Below are positions 36,868 through 45,844 of a stretch of DNA of 64,000 nucleotides, piece by piece. The notes under the pieces were generated by a model, which had not been told where the DNA came from, ran no database searches, and saw only the letters and a program-made list of their open reading frames with translations. Both the position numbers and the translations under genes were made by a program. Location of the stretch: positions 248,001-312,000 of the forward strand of contig NZ_VJWL01000001.1 of the NCBI RefSeq assembly GCF_007096385.1, given 5' to 3'. Within the stretch, counting starts at the first letter, position 1; each line of letters opens with the position of its first letter. Origin of the DNA: Aliidiomarina halalkaliphila. GTDB taxonomy: Bacteria > Pseudomonadota > Gammaproteobacteria > Enterobacterales > Alteromonadaceae.

Positions 36868-37680
36868 ATGGACATAAAGCTTTATCAAGTAGATGCGTTC
36901 ACGGATCGTGTATTTGGTGGTAATCCGGCAGCGGTGTGTCCGCTGGGCGCATGGCCGGAAGATGGACTATTACAAGCTATCGCCGACGAGAATAACCTGT
37001 CAGAAACCGCATTTTTTGTTCCTGAAGGCGCGGGTTTTCGCTTACGCTGGTTTACCCCTGAAGCTGAAGTGGATTTATGTGGCCACGCCACTTTAGCCAC
37101 CGCCCATGTTATTTTCGCGCACTTGAACTACCCTGAGCAGGAGATTTGTTTTTATACACGCAGTGGTGAGTTGCGGGTACAACGTCACGACCAAGGTTAT
37201 TGCATGGATTTCCCCGCGTCCATGCCAGAAACTGTGGAACCACCGCAGGCCCTGATGCAGGGGTTGGGGGTGGCGCCAAAAGCTGTTTATGCGGCCTACG
37301 ATTATGTGGTGGTGTTGGAATCTGAAGCGGCGGTAAGGGCAGTTACACCTGATTTTGCAATGCTATGCGAATTGGATGGTCGTGGTGTATTGATCACCGC
37401 ACCTGGAGATCATTGCGATTTCGTCAGTCGCTGCTTTTTTCCGAAATTACGTGTGAACGAAGATCCCGTGACCGGTTCCGCCCATTGTGAACTAGCGCCC
37501 TTGTGGGCAGATCAACTACAAAAGCAGCAGTTGCAGGCAAAACAGTTGTCCCGTCGAGGTGGGGCGCTTGGCTGTGAAGTTACTCCTGGTGTAGGTTCTG
37601 CTCAACGGGTTAAGTTAATCGGTCAAGCTGCAGACTTTTGTGAAGGTATGATTAGCGTTCCCGACGAAATTGTATTTTAA
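36868..37680 (+). CDS. PhzF-family epimerase/isomerase
   Basis: 270 residues. DAFTDRVFGGNPAAVCPL and NNLSETAFF (catalytic Glu) are the PhzF signatures, and the C-terminal half repeats the fold with VNEDPVTGSAHC. PhzF proteins isomerise or epimerise small acids; only some act in phenazine synthesis, and no phenazine genes are here. The ATG at 36868 has GAGGAATCG directly upstream; 14 upstream codons are open but not conserved. Stands alone between the SDR and the hydrolase. Confidence 0.88.
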   Translation: MDIKLYQVDAFTDRVFGGNPAAVCPLGAWPEDGLLQAIADENNLSETAFFVPEGAGFRLRWFTPEAEVDLCGHATLATAHVIFAHLNYPEQEICFYTRSGELRVQRHDQGYCMDFPASMPETVEPPQALMQGLGVAPKAVYAAYDYVVVLESEAAVRAVTPDFAMLCELDGRGVLITAPGDHCDFVSRCFFPKLRVNEDPVTGSAHCELAPLWADQLQKQQLQAKQLSRRGGALGCEVTPGVGSAQRVKLIGQAADFCEGMISVPDEIVF

Positions 37681-37738
37681 TCGCAAGCAAACGCCCGCAG
37701 GCGCGCTGCGGAGATGACCTGAAACGAGATAGACACCC

Positions 37739-38677
37739 ATGAGAGCTCTTCGCTGGTTTGGCTTTACCATCATCGCATTATTGATCGCGGTACTTGTATT
37801 TGTATTCTATTCTCACTTCAAACACTTTGAAGAATCCTATCACTTAAATAGCGAACATCGCGCTAAAGCCCCAGGTCAATTCGTAGAACTGAGCCAGGGA
37901 TTTACCCACTATCACGTATCGGGCCCAGCGGATGGTCCTGTGGTGGTGTTGATTCATGGCTTTAGTATTCCCTCGGAAGTTTGGGGTGATACAGACGCAG
38001 CACTGGCCGAAGCGGGTTTTCGCGTGATTCGTTATGATCTCTATGGTCGTGGCTATTCTGATCGACCTGAGGCGCAATATAATCACCAGTTATTTGTAAC
38101 CCAACTGATCGAGCTACTTGATGCGTTAGGCGTTGTTGAGCCGGTGCAATTGGTGGGATTATCAATGGGCGGAGCGGTGACTATGCATGCGGCGGCTTTG
38201 CATCCTGAACGGATTAAAGCGGCGGCGCTGATCGCACCTTTGTATCAGCCGTTACAACCGCCTCCCATGCCGGAACGCATAGGCCACTACATGATCTCCG
38301 GATTCTATGTGCCGGGGTTGCGTGAGAGTTTATCGGCGGATTATTTGCGCCCTGAACAACAAGCCACAATGAAGGCTGCGTATGAGGCGCAAATGCGCTT
38401 TCGAGGCTTTACCCGTGCGCTTACCTCGTCGTTCTATGCCTTTACCACAGAGGATCATCCGGCGCGTTACCGAGCCACCAAGGCTAATGGTATGCCGGTG
38501 ATGTTGATTTGGGGAACCCACGACAATATCGTGCCCTACCGTCAACACGAAGGGGTCATTGAAGACGCCCATGTGGCAAATTTTTTAAGTGTAGACGGGG
38601 CAGGTCACACGCCGCATTTAGAACAACCGGACGAAGTAAACTATGCCTTGGTCCGGTTTCTAGGACGCGTACTTTAG
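37739..38677 (+). CDS. Alpha/beta hydrolase with N-terminal membrane anchor
   Basis: 312 residues. A hydrophobic segment (about 7-25, GFTIIALLIAVLVFVFY) anchors the protein or serves as signal. The oxyanion region HGFS, nucleophile elbow GLSMGG, Asp in WGTHDNIVPY and His in GAGHTPH give a full catalytic triad. Probable esterase or lipase-like enzyme facing the periplasm; substrate unknown. The next gene is convergent, 5 bases away. Confidence 0.86.
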   Translation: MRALRWFGFTIIALLIAVLVFVFYSHFKHFEESYHLNSEHRAKAPGQFVELSQGFTHYHVSGPADGPVVVLIHGFSIPSEVWGDTDAALAEAGFRVIRYDLYGRGYSDRPEAQYNHQLFVTQLIELLDALGVVEPVQLVGLSMGGAVTMHAAALHPERIKAAALIAPLYQPLQPPPMPERIGHYMISGFYVPGLRESLSADYLRPEQQATMKAAYEAQMRFRGFTRALTSSFYAFTTEDHPARYRATKANGMPVMLIWGTHDNIVPYRQHEGVIEDAHVANFLSVDGAGHTPHLEQPDEVNYALVRFLGRVL

Positions 38678-38682
38678 GTGAG

Positions 38683-39603
38683 TTAATCCCACGTGGGGCT
38701 GCGCAATCGTGCAGGTCCTTGACCATACTGAGTATACTGGCTGACAGTGCCGAAGCGCGGATCTTCGGCATTCCACTCTCGTGCTGCCTGTTTTAATGTA
38801 TCTTGATCCATGGCCACGAAATTCCAAAACATCTTCACCGGTTGCGGGAAGGGTTTACCACCGATAATAAAAACCTTTCCGGCACCGGAAAATTCCACAG
38901 CCGTTTCACCGGGCCCAATAACGTAACCTTCATGTGTTTTAATGGCTTCGTCTCGGATGCTGATGTCGCCTTTGGCAACATAAAGCAGATATTCAAAGTT
39001 GGGATTGAGGTTAAGGTCACAGGTACCATCACCGTCTAACTCAAAGGCCACTGCGGGAGAACGGGTGGGCACGGCCGATAGATGTTCGCCCATGGCCCCT
39101 AATATAAGAGTGCCTTGGAAATCCCCAAATTGAATGCTGGGTAATTCCTCGGTATGAACAAATTCGGGCTCACAGTCCATGTCGTCGGGCGGTAGGGCAA
39201 TCCAGAGTTGAATGCCATGCAAGGATTCGTTGGATTGGCGGCCTGCGGGAATTACTTCTGCATGGCATAGGCCGTTACCAGAGGTCATTAAATTCACTTC
39301 GCCCGGGCGCAACCATTGCTCGTAGCCTAAGCTATCGAGATGCAAGATGGTGCCCGACCACAACCAGGATAACGTTTGCAGTCCGATATGTGGGTGCGGT
39401 GGTATGTCGAACTCCAACGTTTTGTCGGTAGGGGTGGGGCCGAAATGGTCGAGAAAGCAAAATGGACCGATCATGCGTTGCTGCCGCTGAGGGAGAATTC
39501 TCGCCACTTTGAGCACGGGTGTTAGCTCACTTTGCTTGCTGGCAAGATGGCGGCCTTTACTTTGCTCTGGGGCACAGGTGATCTGTTTATCCTGAGTACT
39601 CAT
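38683..39603 (-). CDS. Pirin-family cupin protein
   Basis: 306 residues, about the usual length. The N-terminal cupin has HPHIGLQT and WLWSGTILHLDSLG, with HAEVIP as remaining metal ligands (three His and one Glu). Pirins bind Fe(II) or other metals; some have quercetin dioxygenase activity and others regulate metabolic enzymes. GGAGG precedes the ATG at 39603 by six bases; an earlier in-frame start was rejected because that site would be inside. Function in this organism is not predictable. Confidence 0.88.
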   Translation of the reverse strand: MSTQDKQITCAPEQSKGRHLASKQSELTPVLKVARILPQRQQRMIGPFCFLDHFGPTPTDKTLEFDIPPHPHIGLQTLSWLWSGTILHLDSLGYEQWLRPGEVNLMTSGNGLCHAEVIPAGRQSNESLHGIQLWIALPPDDMDCEPEFVHTEELPSIQFGDFQGTLILGAMGEHLSAVPTRSPAVAFELDGDGTCDLNLNPNFEYLLYVAKGDISIRDEAIKTHEGYVIGPGETAVEFSGAGKVFIIGGKPFPQPVKMFWNFVAMDQDTLKQAAREWNAEDPRFGTVSQYTQYGQGPARLRSPTWD

Positions 39604-39748
39604 TGATTCCTCCGGCTTCACAATTGTGTAATGTGGCAGTGCGTTACACCATTCAAAGCAGGGCGTAGACTACGACATTGGTCTGGTTTCTTTCCCATTG
39701 GGTATCTGGCATCATCATGGGTGATTTTTCATGAAATTGGAATTATTT

Positions 39749-40195
39749 ATGGCAAAGAATTCGCAGTCAGGACAGACGTTAAGACCGCAGATTCAGCGCG
39801 TCATTGCGTTGGTGACAGCACCCGTGGGGCTGATATTCCTTCTCTCAGATGCCCAAGATTTATTGTCCTTTATCCGTGCCAGCGGACTCAGTTGGTACGC
39901 TGTGTTTGCGCCTCTTGCGTGGGGCATTTTATTAGGTGCGCTAGCTGGGTTGCTCCGCCTTGATTGGGTGCAGAAAGTTTCCGAATATGGGGTGTGGGCC
40001 AGCACTGCGCTCATGACCTTTGGCGCGGTAGGTTCATTGGCCATCTATTTTGAACATCGGGTGTGGTATCTGGCGTGGCCAACCATGTGGTTAGCCGTAT
40101 TAGGTTTGGGTATTTTTGCATTTTTTGCCATGCAAGTTCGTTTTGCCAGCAAAGTGGAGGCGTCCGCGAAGCGGAAAACAAAGGATGACAACTAA
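39749..40195 (+). CDS. Small inner-membrane protein preceding pxpABC
   Basis: 148 residues with three or four membrane helices (near 17-34, 42-65, 76-95 and 105-125) and a basic C-terminal tail. I recognise no family. The ATG at 39749 has TTGGA upstream; one at 39731 is the alternative. The last 11 bases overlap the pxpA start, so it is co-translated with the oxoprolinase genes and may help 5-oxoproline or amino-acid uptake, by context only. Confidence 0.72.
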   Translation: MAKNSQSGQTLRPQIQRVIALVTAPVGLIFLLSDAQDLLSFIRASGLSWYAVFAPLAWGILLGALAGLLRLDWVQKVSEYGVWASTALMTFGAVGSLAIYFEHRVWYLAWPTMWLAVLGLGIFAFFAMQVRFASKVEASAKRKTKDDN

Positions 40196-40952
40196 GTTGC
40201 GTTTAAATTGTGACCTTGGGGAAAGCTTTGGCGCTTGGACCATGGGCAATGATGCTGAAATGATGCCCTTGATTGATTGTGCCAATATTGCCTGTGGATT
40301 TCATGGCGGCGATCCCTTGGTGATGGCCACCACGGTGGCATTGGCAGCCCAACATCAGGTGTGGGTTGGGGCGCATCCTGCATACCCTGACTTGGTGGGA
40401 TTTGGTCGCCGTTCGATGGCGTTAAGCGCTGCGGAAGTGACGGCCACAGTACTTTATCAATTGGGCGCATTATCGGCATTTTGTAAGCAACACAACACAG
40501 AAATTCGCTATGTGAAGCCACACGGGGCGTTGTATCACGACATGCTGAAGAATGATGATACCTTTAGCGGTGTCCTCAAGGCGGTGCGCGATTTCGACGC
40601 TACATTGCCCTTAGTTATTTTGGCCCACCCAAACCCGACGCATTGGCAATCGATGGCAGACAAGGCAGGCATTACTTTATGGTATGAAGCCTTTGCGGAT
40701 CGTGCCTATCAAGCCAACGGCATGTTGCTGCCGCGTTCGCAACCTGGCGCTGTGTTAGCGGATGCAGAGGCCATGCTTACCCAGGCCATGCAAATTGCTC
40801 AGAAGGGGACTGTCACCGCCATTGACGGCCAGACAATTTCATTGCGGGCAGATACGCTCTGTGTGCATGGTGACACACCGTCGGCCCTTGCCGCGGTACA
40901 GAAAATTCGGCGCGCCTTAGACGCGAATATGACAACAGGAAACGCGTCATGA
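40185..40952 (+). CDS. pxpA: 5-oxoprolinase subunit A (LamB/YcsF family)
   Basis: 255 residues. NCDLGESFGAW, ANIACGFHGGDP, GAHPAYPDLVGFGRR and RYVKPHGALYHD are the YcsF blocks. PxpA with PxpB and PxpC forms the ATP-dependent 5-oxoprolinase that turns pyroglutamate into glutamate. The ATG at 40185 begins just before the conserved MTTKLRLNCDLGES; 23 upstream codons in frame overlap the membrane-protein gene and are not conserved. Its stop overlaps pxpB (ATGA). Confidence 0.94.
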   Translation: MTTKLRLNCDLGESFGAWTMGNDAEMMPLIDCANIACGFHGGDPLVMATTVALAAQHQVWVGAHPAYPDLVGFGRRSMALSAAEVTATVLYQLGALSAFCKQHNTEIRYVKPHGALYHDMLKNDDTFSGVLKAVRDFDATLPLVILAHPNPTHWQSMADKAGITLWYEAFADRAYQANGMLLPRSQPGAVLADAEAMLTQAMQIAQKGTVTAIDGQTISLRADTLCVHGDTPSALAAVQKIRRALDANMTTGNAS

Positions 40953-41713
40953 GTTCTGAATCAAACCCGTTAACCGATCGCCCCGATTTGAGTTTCGCTG
41001 CCGCTGGCGTGGATGCGCTGCTGATGCAGTTTGGGCAAACCATGGATCCCTGTTTACCCGGATTTTTGGCGCAGTTAAGACAGCGGATTTTAAGTGAACT
41101 TGGCGATGTGGTGCACGAAGTGGTGCCCGCATACTCCAGTTTATTAGTGTATTACGAACCAAGAGCCGTACGTACTTTTGATCTGGAACAGGCCTTAGAG
41201 CAGTTGAGTAATGATGTGCCTTGGTTGTGTAGCCCCTGGTCGACAGACGACAATGCGCCGGGGCAGTTAGTGGAAGTCCCGGTATGTTATGACCCGCGCT
41301 GTGCCCCCGATCTGGACGCGGTCATGGCCCTTACAAAATTATCTGCAGAGAACATCATTGCCCTTCATAAAGGGCGCGACTATCAGGTGTATGCGTTGGG
41401 CTTTGCCCCCGGATTTGCCTATTTAGGTGCGTTAGATGAGCAACTGCAACTGCCACGTATGAAGAACCCACGAACCCACGTTCCAGCCGGTGCTGTGGGT
41501 ATTGCAGGTCAGCAAACGGCGGTGTATCCGTTGGAATCACCTGGTGGTTGGCATCTTATTGGTGCGAGTCCCTTTGTCTGGTTTCGGGCAGACAAGGACC
41601 CAATGACACCGGTACAAGTGGGTGATCGTATTCGCTTCTATTCGATTGATTTTGATACCTATGAGAGCTTACGTGCAGAGCATGATGGCAAGCAGGCGGG
41701 GATTAAAAAATGA
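40949..41713 (+). CDS. pxpB: 5-oxoprolinase subunit B (KipI family)
   Basis: 254 residues. The C-terminal half has the typical VPVCYD, GFAPGFAYLG and GIAGQQTAVYPLESPGGW blocks of KipI/carboxyltransferase-subdomain-C proteins. It forms the ATP-using part of 5-oxoprolinase with PxpC. Overlaps pxpA and pxpC by four bases each (ATGA), so all three are coupled. Confidence 0.94.
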   Translation: MSSESNPLTDRPDLSFAAAGVDALLMQFGQTMDPCLPGFLAQLRQRILSELGDVVHEVVPAYSSLLVYYEPRAVRTFDLEQALEQLSNDVPWLCSPWSTDDNAPGQLVEVPVCYDPRCAPDLDAVMALTKLSAENIIALHKGRDYQVYALGFAPGFAYLGALDEQLQLPRMKNPRTHVPAGAVGIAGQQTAVYPLESPGGWHLIGASPFVWFRADKDPMTPVQVGDRIRFYSIDFDTYESLRAEHDGKQAGIKK

Positions 41714-42636
41714 CAGGCTTTCGTGTACTTAAAGGCGGCATTCTTACGCTGGTACAAGATACCGGACGCTTGGGTTTTCAACACCTTGGTGTGACCCGTG
41801 GTGGACCTCTTGATGCGCGCTCGGCCTATTGGGCGAATCGCTTGCTCGATAACGAACCTAATGCCGCGGTATTAGAGATCACCGCAGGTGGCTTGGAGAT
41901 GGAAGCTCAGACCCAAACCATGGTGGCTATCGCCGGCGGCGATTTAAATCTCACCATCAATGGCGAGCCGCAAGTGCCTTGGCGTAGTTTTTGGGTACGA
42001 CAAGGGGACCGATTAAAGTTTGGCACGCCTCGTTACGGCTTTAGGGCCTACTTAGCGGTAAGTGGCGGTTTCTTAACAGAACCTGTATTGGGTAGTCGTG
42101 CAACCGTGGTTCGGGATCGTTTAGGGGGTGTGCATGGCAATGGTCGACCCGTGCAAGAAGACGATTATTTACCCTGTAAACATCTCTCTGAAGAAGGTAT
42201 TTCGCGGCAAATTCCACAGAACTATCTTCCCCAGTTAGGTAAGCAGATCACCTTGCATCTATTGCCCGGCTATCAGCAGCAAGCGTTTTCAAAGGCGGCA
42301 TGGAAACAGGTGTTTCAACAAGAATTTACCCTTTCCAATGACAGTAATCGAATGGGGGCCCGTTTGACCGGCGAACCGATACCGGTGCCGGACCAAGAGT
42401 TCTTATCAGAAGGGGTTAGTTACGGGGCAGTGCAGGTGCCCGCCAGTGGCCAACCTATTATTATGTTGGACGATCGGCAAACCCTAGGTGGTTATCCGAA
42501 ACTAGGAAATATCTTACCGCTAGATGGTTTTCAGTTAGCACAATGTGCGCCGGGGGCAAAAATTCGATTTAAACCCATTCATCTTGCCGAAGCACAACAA
42601 CAAATGCGACGTTATCTTCGTTTTTTCGGCTTGTAA
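41710..42636 (+). CDS. pxpC: 5-oxoprolinase subunit C (KipA family)
   Basis: 308 residues. DTGRLGFQHLGVTRGGPLDARSAYWAN at the N-terminus and LDDRQTLGGYPKLG near the C-terminus are the biotin-dependent carboxylase-like motifs of KipA. Works with PxpB in the ATP-dependent opening of 5-oxoproline. Last gene of the four-gene operon; 60 bases then separate it from glnS. Confidence 0.94.
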   Translation: MTGFRVLKGGILTLVQDTGRLGFQHLGVTRGGPLDARSAYWANRLLDNEPNAAVLEITAGGLEMEAQTQTMVAIAGGDLNLTINGEPQVPWRSFWVRQGDRLKFGTPRYGFRAYLAVSGGFLTEPVLGSRATVVRDRLGGVHGNGRPVQEDDYLPCKHLSEEGISRQIPQNYLPQLGKQITLHLLPGYQQQAFSKAAWKQVFQQEFTLSNDSNRMGARLTGEPIPVPDQEFLSEGVSYGAVQVPASGQPIIMLDDRQTLGGYPKLGNILPLDGFQLAQCAPGAKIRFKPIHLAEAQQQMRRYLRFFGL

Positions 42637-42702
42637 GCAAGACGTTTAATTGCGATCATAGCGCTCATTTCGCAGCATAAGTAATTTACGGAGAGTATGT
42701 TA

Positions 42703-44376
42703 ATGGCCGAAAGCGCCTCGCGTCCGACCAACTTTATCCGCAAGATCATCGATCAGGATTTGCATTCAGGAAAGCACCAGAGTGTACACACACGCTTTCC
42801 GCCGGAGCCTAACGGGTATCTGCATATTGGTCATGCCAAGTCGATTGTATTGAATTTCGGGATTGCTGAAGACTATCAAGGTACCTGTAATTTACGTTTT
42901 GACGATACGAATCCGCTCAAAGAAAGCCAAGAGTATGTGAGCGCCATCAAAGATGACGTGCGTTGGTTAGGCTACGAGTGGGGTGGCAAAGAGCGCTATT
43001 CTTCCGATTACTTTGCCGCCTTACATGGTTTTGCCATCGAGTTAATCGAAAAAGGCTTAGCCTATGTCGACTTTAATTCTCAAGACGACATCCGCTCCCT
43101 GCGCGGCACCTTAACCGAGCCAGGCGTGAATAGTCCGTACCGAGATACGGATGTGGCCACTAATTTGGCGGAGTTTGCCAAGATGACCGCGGGCGATTAT
43201 CCCGAAGGGCATTGTTCATTGCGCGCCAAGATTGATATGGCGTCGCCCTTTATGTGTATGCGGGATCCGGTGATTTATCGTATTCGCCACGTTCACCATC
43301 ATCAAACCGGTGATCAGTGGTGCGTATATCCCATGTACGATTTTACCCATTGTATTTCTGATGCGTTGGAAGGAATTACTCATTCCTTGTGTACACTCGA
43401 GTTCCAAGATAACCGTCGGTTATATGATTGGATCCTAGATAACATTACGATTCCTTGTCACCCCCAGCAAATCGAATTCTCGCGCCTGAATCTTGAATAT
43501 ACGGTGATGAGTAAACGTAAGCTAAACCTGTTGGTCACTGAAGGCCATGTGAGTGGCTGGGATGACCCGCGCATGCCGACTATTGCGGGATTACGTCGGC
43601 GCGGTTACACCCCGGGCTCAATTCGTGAATTTGCCCATCGCATTGGCGTGACCAAAATGGACAACATGGTGGAAATGGGAATTTTAGAATCCTGTATTCG
43701 CGACGATCTGAACGAGAATGCACCACGGGCGATGGCGGTGTTGGATCCGGTAAAACTTGTCATTGAAAACTATCCCGCAGGCGAAAGTGAAATCCTGCAG
43801 GCTCCGAATCACCCGAACCGGGACGAGCTCGGCACTCGCGACGTGCCATTTAGCGGTGAGCTGTATATTGAGCGGGAAGATTTCCGTGAAGAAGCCAATA
43901 AAAAGTTTAAGCGTTTGGTGTTGGGCAAAGAAGTGCGCTTGCGCAATGCCTACGTGATTAAAGCTGAACGGGTAGAAAAAGACGCTAACGGCGCGATCAC
44001 CACGATTTTCTGTAGCTATGATGCGGATACCTTAGGTAAAGACCCGGCTGATGGCCGCAAGGTGAAAGGGGTTATTCACTGGGTATCTGCCGCTCACGCA
44101 TTGCCTGCGGAGATCCGGTTATATGATCGTTTGTTTAGCGTACCAAATCCAGGCGCCGCGGATACTTTAGATGAAGCCATCAACCCTGAGTCATTGATTG
44201 TGAAGCAAGGGTTTGTAGAGCCATCATTGGCTGCAGCAAAGGCCGAGCAAGGGTTCCAATTCGAACGCACGGGCTATTTTTGCGTTGATAATCGGGATAG
44301 TCAGCCTGAGCATATGGTGTTTAACCGTACGGTTGGTTTGCGCGACTCATGGGCGAAGATGAGTGGCGACGATTAA
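42703..44376 (+). CDS. glnS: Glutaminyl-tRNA synthetase
   Basis: 557 residues (E. coli 554). Class I synthetase: HIGH motif in [10 protein letters not shown] and KMSK-equivalent VMSKRKL. FPPEPNG starts the Rossmann domain. The C-terminal beta-barrels that read the anticodon are complete. It charges tRNA-Gln in the cytoplasm. The ATG at 42703 has GGAG nine bases upstream; the one two codons earlier lies too close to it. Followed by a bidirectional terminator. Confidence 0.97.
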   Translation: MAESASRPTNFIRKIIDQDLHSGKHQSVHTRFPPEPNGYLHIGHAKSIVLNFGIAEDYQGTCNLRFDDTNPLKESQEYVSAIKDDVRWLGYEWGGKERYSSDYFAALHGFAIELIEKGLAYVDFNSQDDIRSLRGTLTEPGVNSPYRDTDVATNLAEFAKMTAGDYPEGHCSLRAKIDMASPFMCMRDPVIYRIRHVHHHQTGDQWCVYPMYDFTHCISDALEGITHSLCTLEFQDNRRLYDWILDNITIPCHPQQIEFSRLNLEYTVMSKRKLNLLVTEGHVSGWDDPRMPTIAGLRRRGYTPGSIREFAHRIGVTKMDNMVEMGILESCIRDDLNENAPRAMAVLDPVKLVIENYPAGESEILQAPNHPNRDELGTRDVPFSGELYIEREDFREEANKKFKRLVLGKEVRLRNAYVIKAERVEKDANGAITTIFCSYDADTLGKDPADGRKVKGVIHWVSAAHALPAEIRLYDRLFSVPNPGAADTLDEAINPESLIVKQGFVEPSLAAAKAEQGFQFERTGYFCVDNRDSQPEHMVFNRTVGLRDSWAKMSGDD

Positions 44377-44435
44377 CTTCCGCAGCGCCACCTTGTCGTT
44401 CGCCAGATAGCGTCGGTAATCGAATGAATGAAGTA

Positions 44436-44468
44436 AAAAGCGTGATGATTCCCATCACGCTTTTTTTA
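44436..44468. terminator. Bidirectional terminator after glnS and the DUF1289 gene
   Basis: AAGCGTGATG and CATCACGCTT arms with a short loop, AAAAA on the left and seven T on the right. Serves the two converging genes; it overlaps the last codon region of the DUF1289 gene by three bases. Confidence 0.92.
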
Positions 44469-44726
44469 TAGCAAATCCAACTGTGAAGGGCCTTGGCTTT
44501 CTTCCCGCTCTTGCTTGGCTTGTTGGCGCAAGAAGGCTTCTTTACGTTTTTGTCGGTCGGCAAGTAAGCGCAGTATGCGTGATCGTTCGGCTTCGGGCTT
44601 ATCATGCCAATTAAAGCGCTCTTCCCGGGAACGCAAACAACCGAGGCAATAGCCCCGGGGCCCTGATTCGCACACGCCGATGCAGGGATTGGGAAGTTCA
44701 AACATTTCCAGTTGATTGGTTGCCAT
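44466..44726 (-). CDS. DUF1289 family small cysteine protein
   Basis: 86 residues. PCIGVCESGPRGYCLGCLR holds four Cys in a C-x3-C...C-x2-C pattern, typical of DUF1289, probably a small metal-binding domain, and FNWHDKPEAER is the conserved end of that domain. A charged helical C-terminus follows. Function unknown. It is two bases downstream of the AraC-type regulator gene on the same strand, so both are likely co-transcribed. Confidence 0.88.
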   Translation of the reverse strand: MATNQLEMFELPNPCIGVCESGPRGYCLGCLRSREERFNWHDKPEAERSRILRLLADRQKRKEAFLRQQAKQEREESQGPSQLDLL

Positions 44727-44728
44727 AA

Positions 44729-45613
44729 TCAGTGCAACGCCTCCCGGTAATGTTGAGGGGACAGACCCACGACTTTCTTAAACAAGCGCGAGAAATAGTA
44801 GGGATCGTCAAAACCAAAGGCGAGCGCCACTTGGCGCACACTATGATGGGTTTCTTCGAGCATTTTACGCGCTGCTTGCATCTTCATCTCATTAAAGTAG
44901 CGAATCGGGGGTGTGCCTGTTAATTCACGAAATCGCTTACTGAAATAATAGCGGGAAAGTCCGGTAAATGCTGCAAAATCATCAAGTTCAAGTTGGCGAT
45001 GGCTGTTATCGCGCATAAAGCGGTCAAGGGTGGTGAGGTTAAAACCGGTATCGCTTTTATCGGGGTCGGTGCTGAGCAGTGGCAGTTGCGTGAGTAGTTT
45101 ACGTAATAAGGATGCTGCGAGCATGGCCCGCTCAAAGGTCAGGCGTTGATGTTGTAAATTGAGCAACTCGGTGACATCTGGCAATAGTGCTTGCCAGCGC
45201 CGTAAGGAAATCACAGGTGCGTTCTGCATATCCGGGCGAATCCCAATATAGTCCATGAATCGGTCGGTTTGCTCACCGGCGAAGTGGGTCCAGTAGATAC
45301 TCCAGGGCTGCTCAGGGTCACTATGATAGCTATGAGATACCCCTTTTGGCAGAAACAACACTTGTCCTGCACCGATCACGCCTTGATGTTCATCTGTGCG
45401 ATAAAATCCGCGGCCCGCATGGCAAAATATCAACAAATGATCCGTATGAATGGTTCGACGCACACGATGATCGCGCGCATCTAAGTAATGACCATAGGCC
45501 ACCGGATATAACTCGTGGCTGAGAGGGTGTTGTGCCAGCTGACGTGTTATATTACGGGGCAGCAGTAAGCGCGAACTGCCTGCCGGAAGTGGCCAATTTG
45601 ACGGTTGACTCAT
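44729..45613 (-). CDS. AraC-family regulator, probable MmsR
   Basis: 294 residues. N-terminal cupin-like arabinose-binding domain (HTDHLLIFCHAGRGFYRTDEH, GQVLFLPKGVSHSY) and C-terminal AraC DNA-binding domain with two helix-turn-helix units (LDDFAAFTGLSRYYFSKRFRELTG; VRQVALAFGFDDPYYFSRLFKKVVG). It is divergent from mmsA, as MmsR is in Pseudomonas, where it activates the valine catabolic mms genes. The inducer here should be a valine intermediate, by analogy only. Confidence 0.86.
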   Translation of the reverse strand: MSQPSNWPLPAGSSRLLLPRNITRQLAQHPLSHELYPVAYGHYLDARDHRVRRTIHTDHLLIFCHAGRGFYRTDEHQGVIGAGQVLFLPKGVSHSYHSDPEQPWSIYWTHFAGEQTDRFMDYIGIRPDMQNAPVISLRRWQALLPDVTELLNLQHQRLTFERAMLAASLLRKLLTQLPLLSTDPDKSDTGFNLTTLDRFMRDNSHRQLELDDFAAFTGLSRYYFSKRFRELTGTPPIRYFNEMKMQAARKMLEETHHSVRQVALAFGFDDPYYFSRLFKKVVGLSPQHYREALH

Positions 45614-45734
45614 AACTCATGACACTCGTCGTAAAAAGCAATATTGTCCATCATACAGGCAATTTTATCGATTCTAAAGTGCAGCGAGCTTTGCTCTAAT
45701 GCAATACAGCATAAAACAACACTATTTTATGAGA

Positions 45735-45747
45735 ACTGGTGACCAGT
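45735..45747. promoter_or_regulatory. Palindromic operator candidate upstream of mmsA
   Basis: ACTGGT-G-ACCAGT, a perfect 6-base inverted repeat, 98 bases before the mmsA ATG in the 231-base gap to the AraC-type gene. AraC proteins prefer direct repeats, so another repressor may bind. I see no clear -35/-10 pair in the rest of the gap. Confidence 0.5.
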
Positions 45748-45844
45748 ATGTCTCCTTCACGAGGGGCGTGCAGGGCACGGGTTCAGACACCCTAAATTGA
45801 ATAACTGGAGCCACTAGGTTTGTAAGGCTCCCTGAGAGGAAGTA

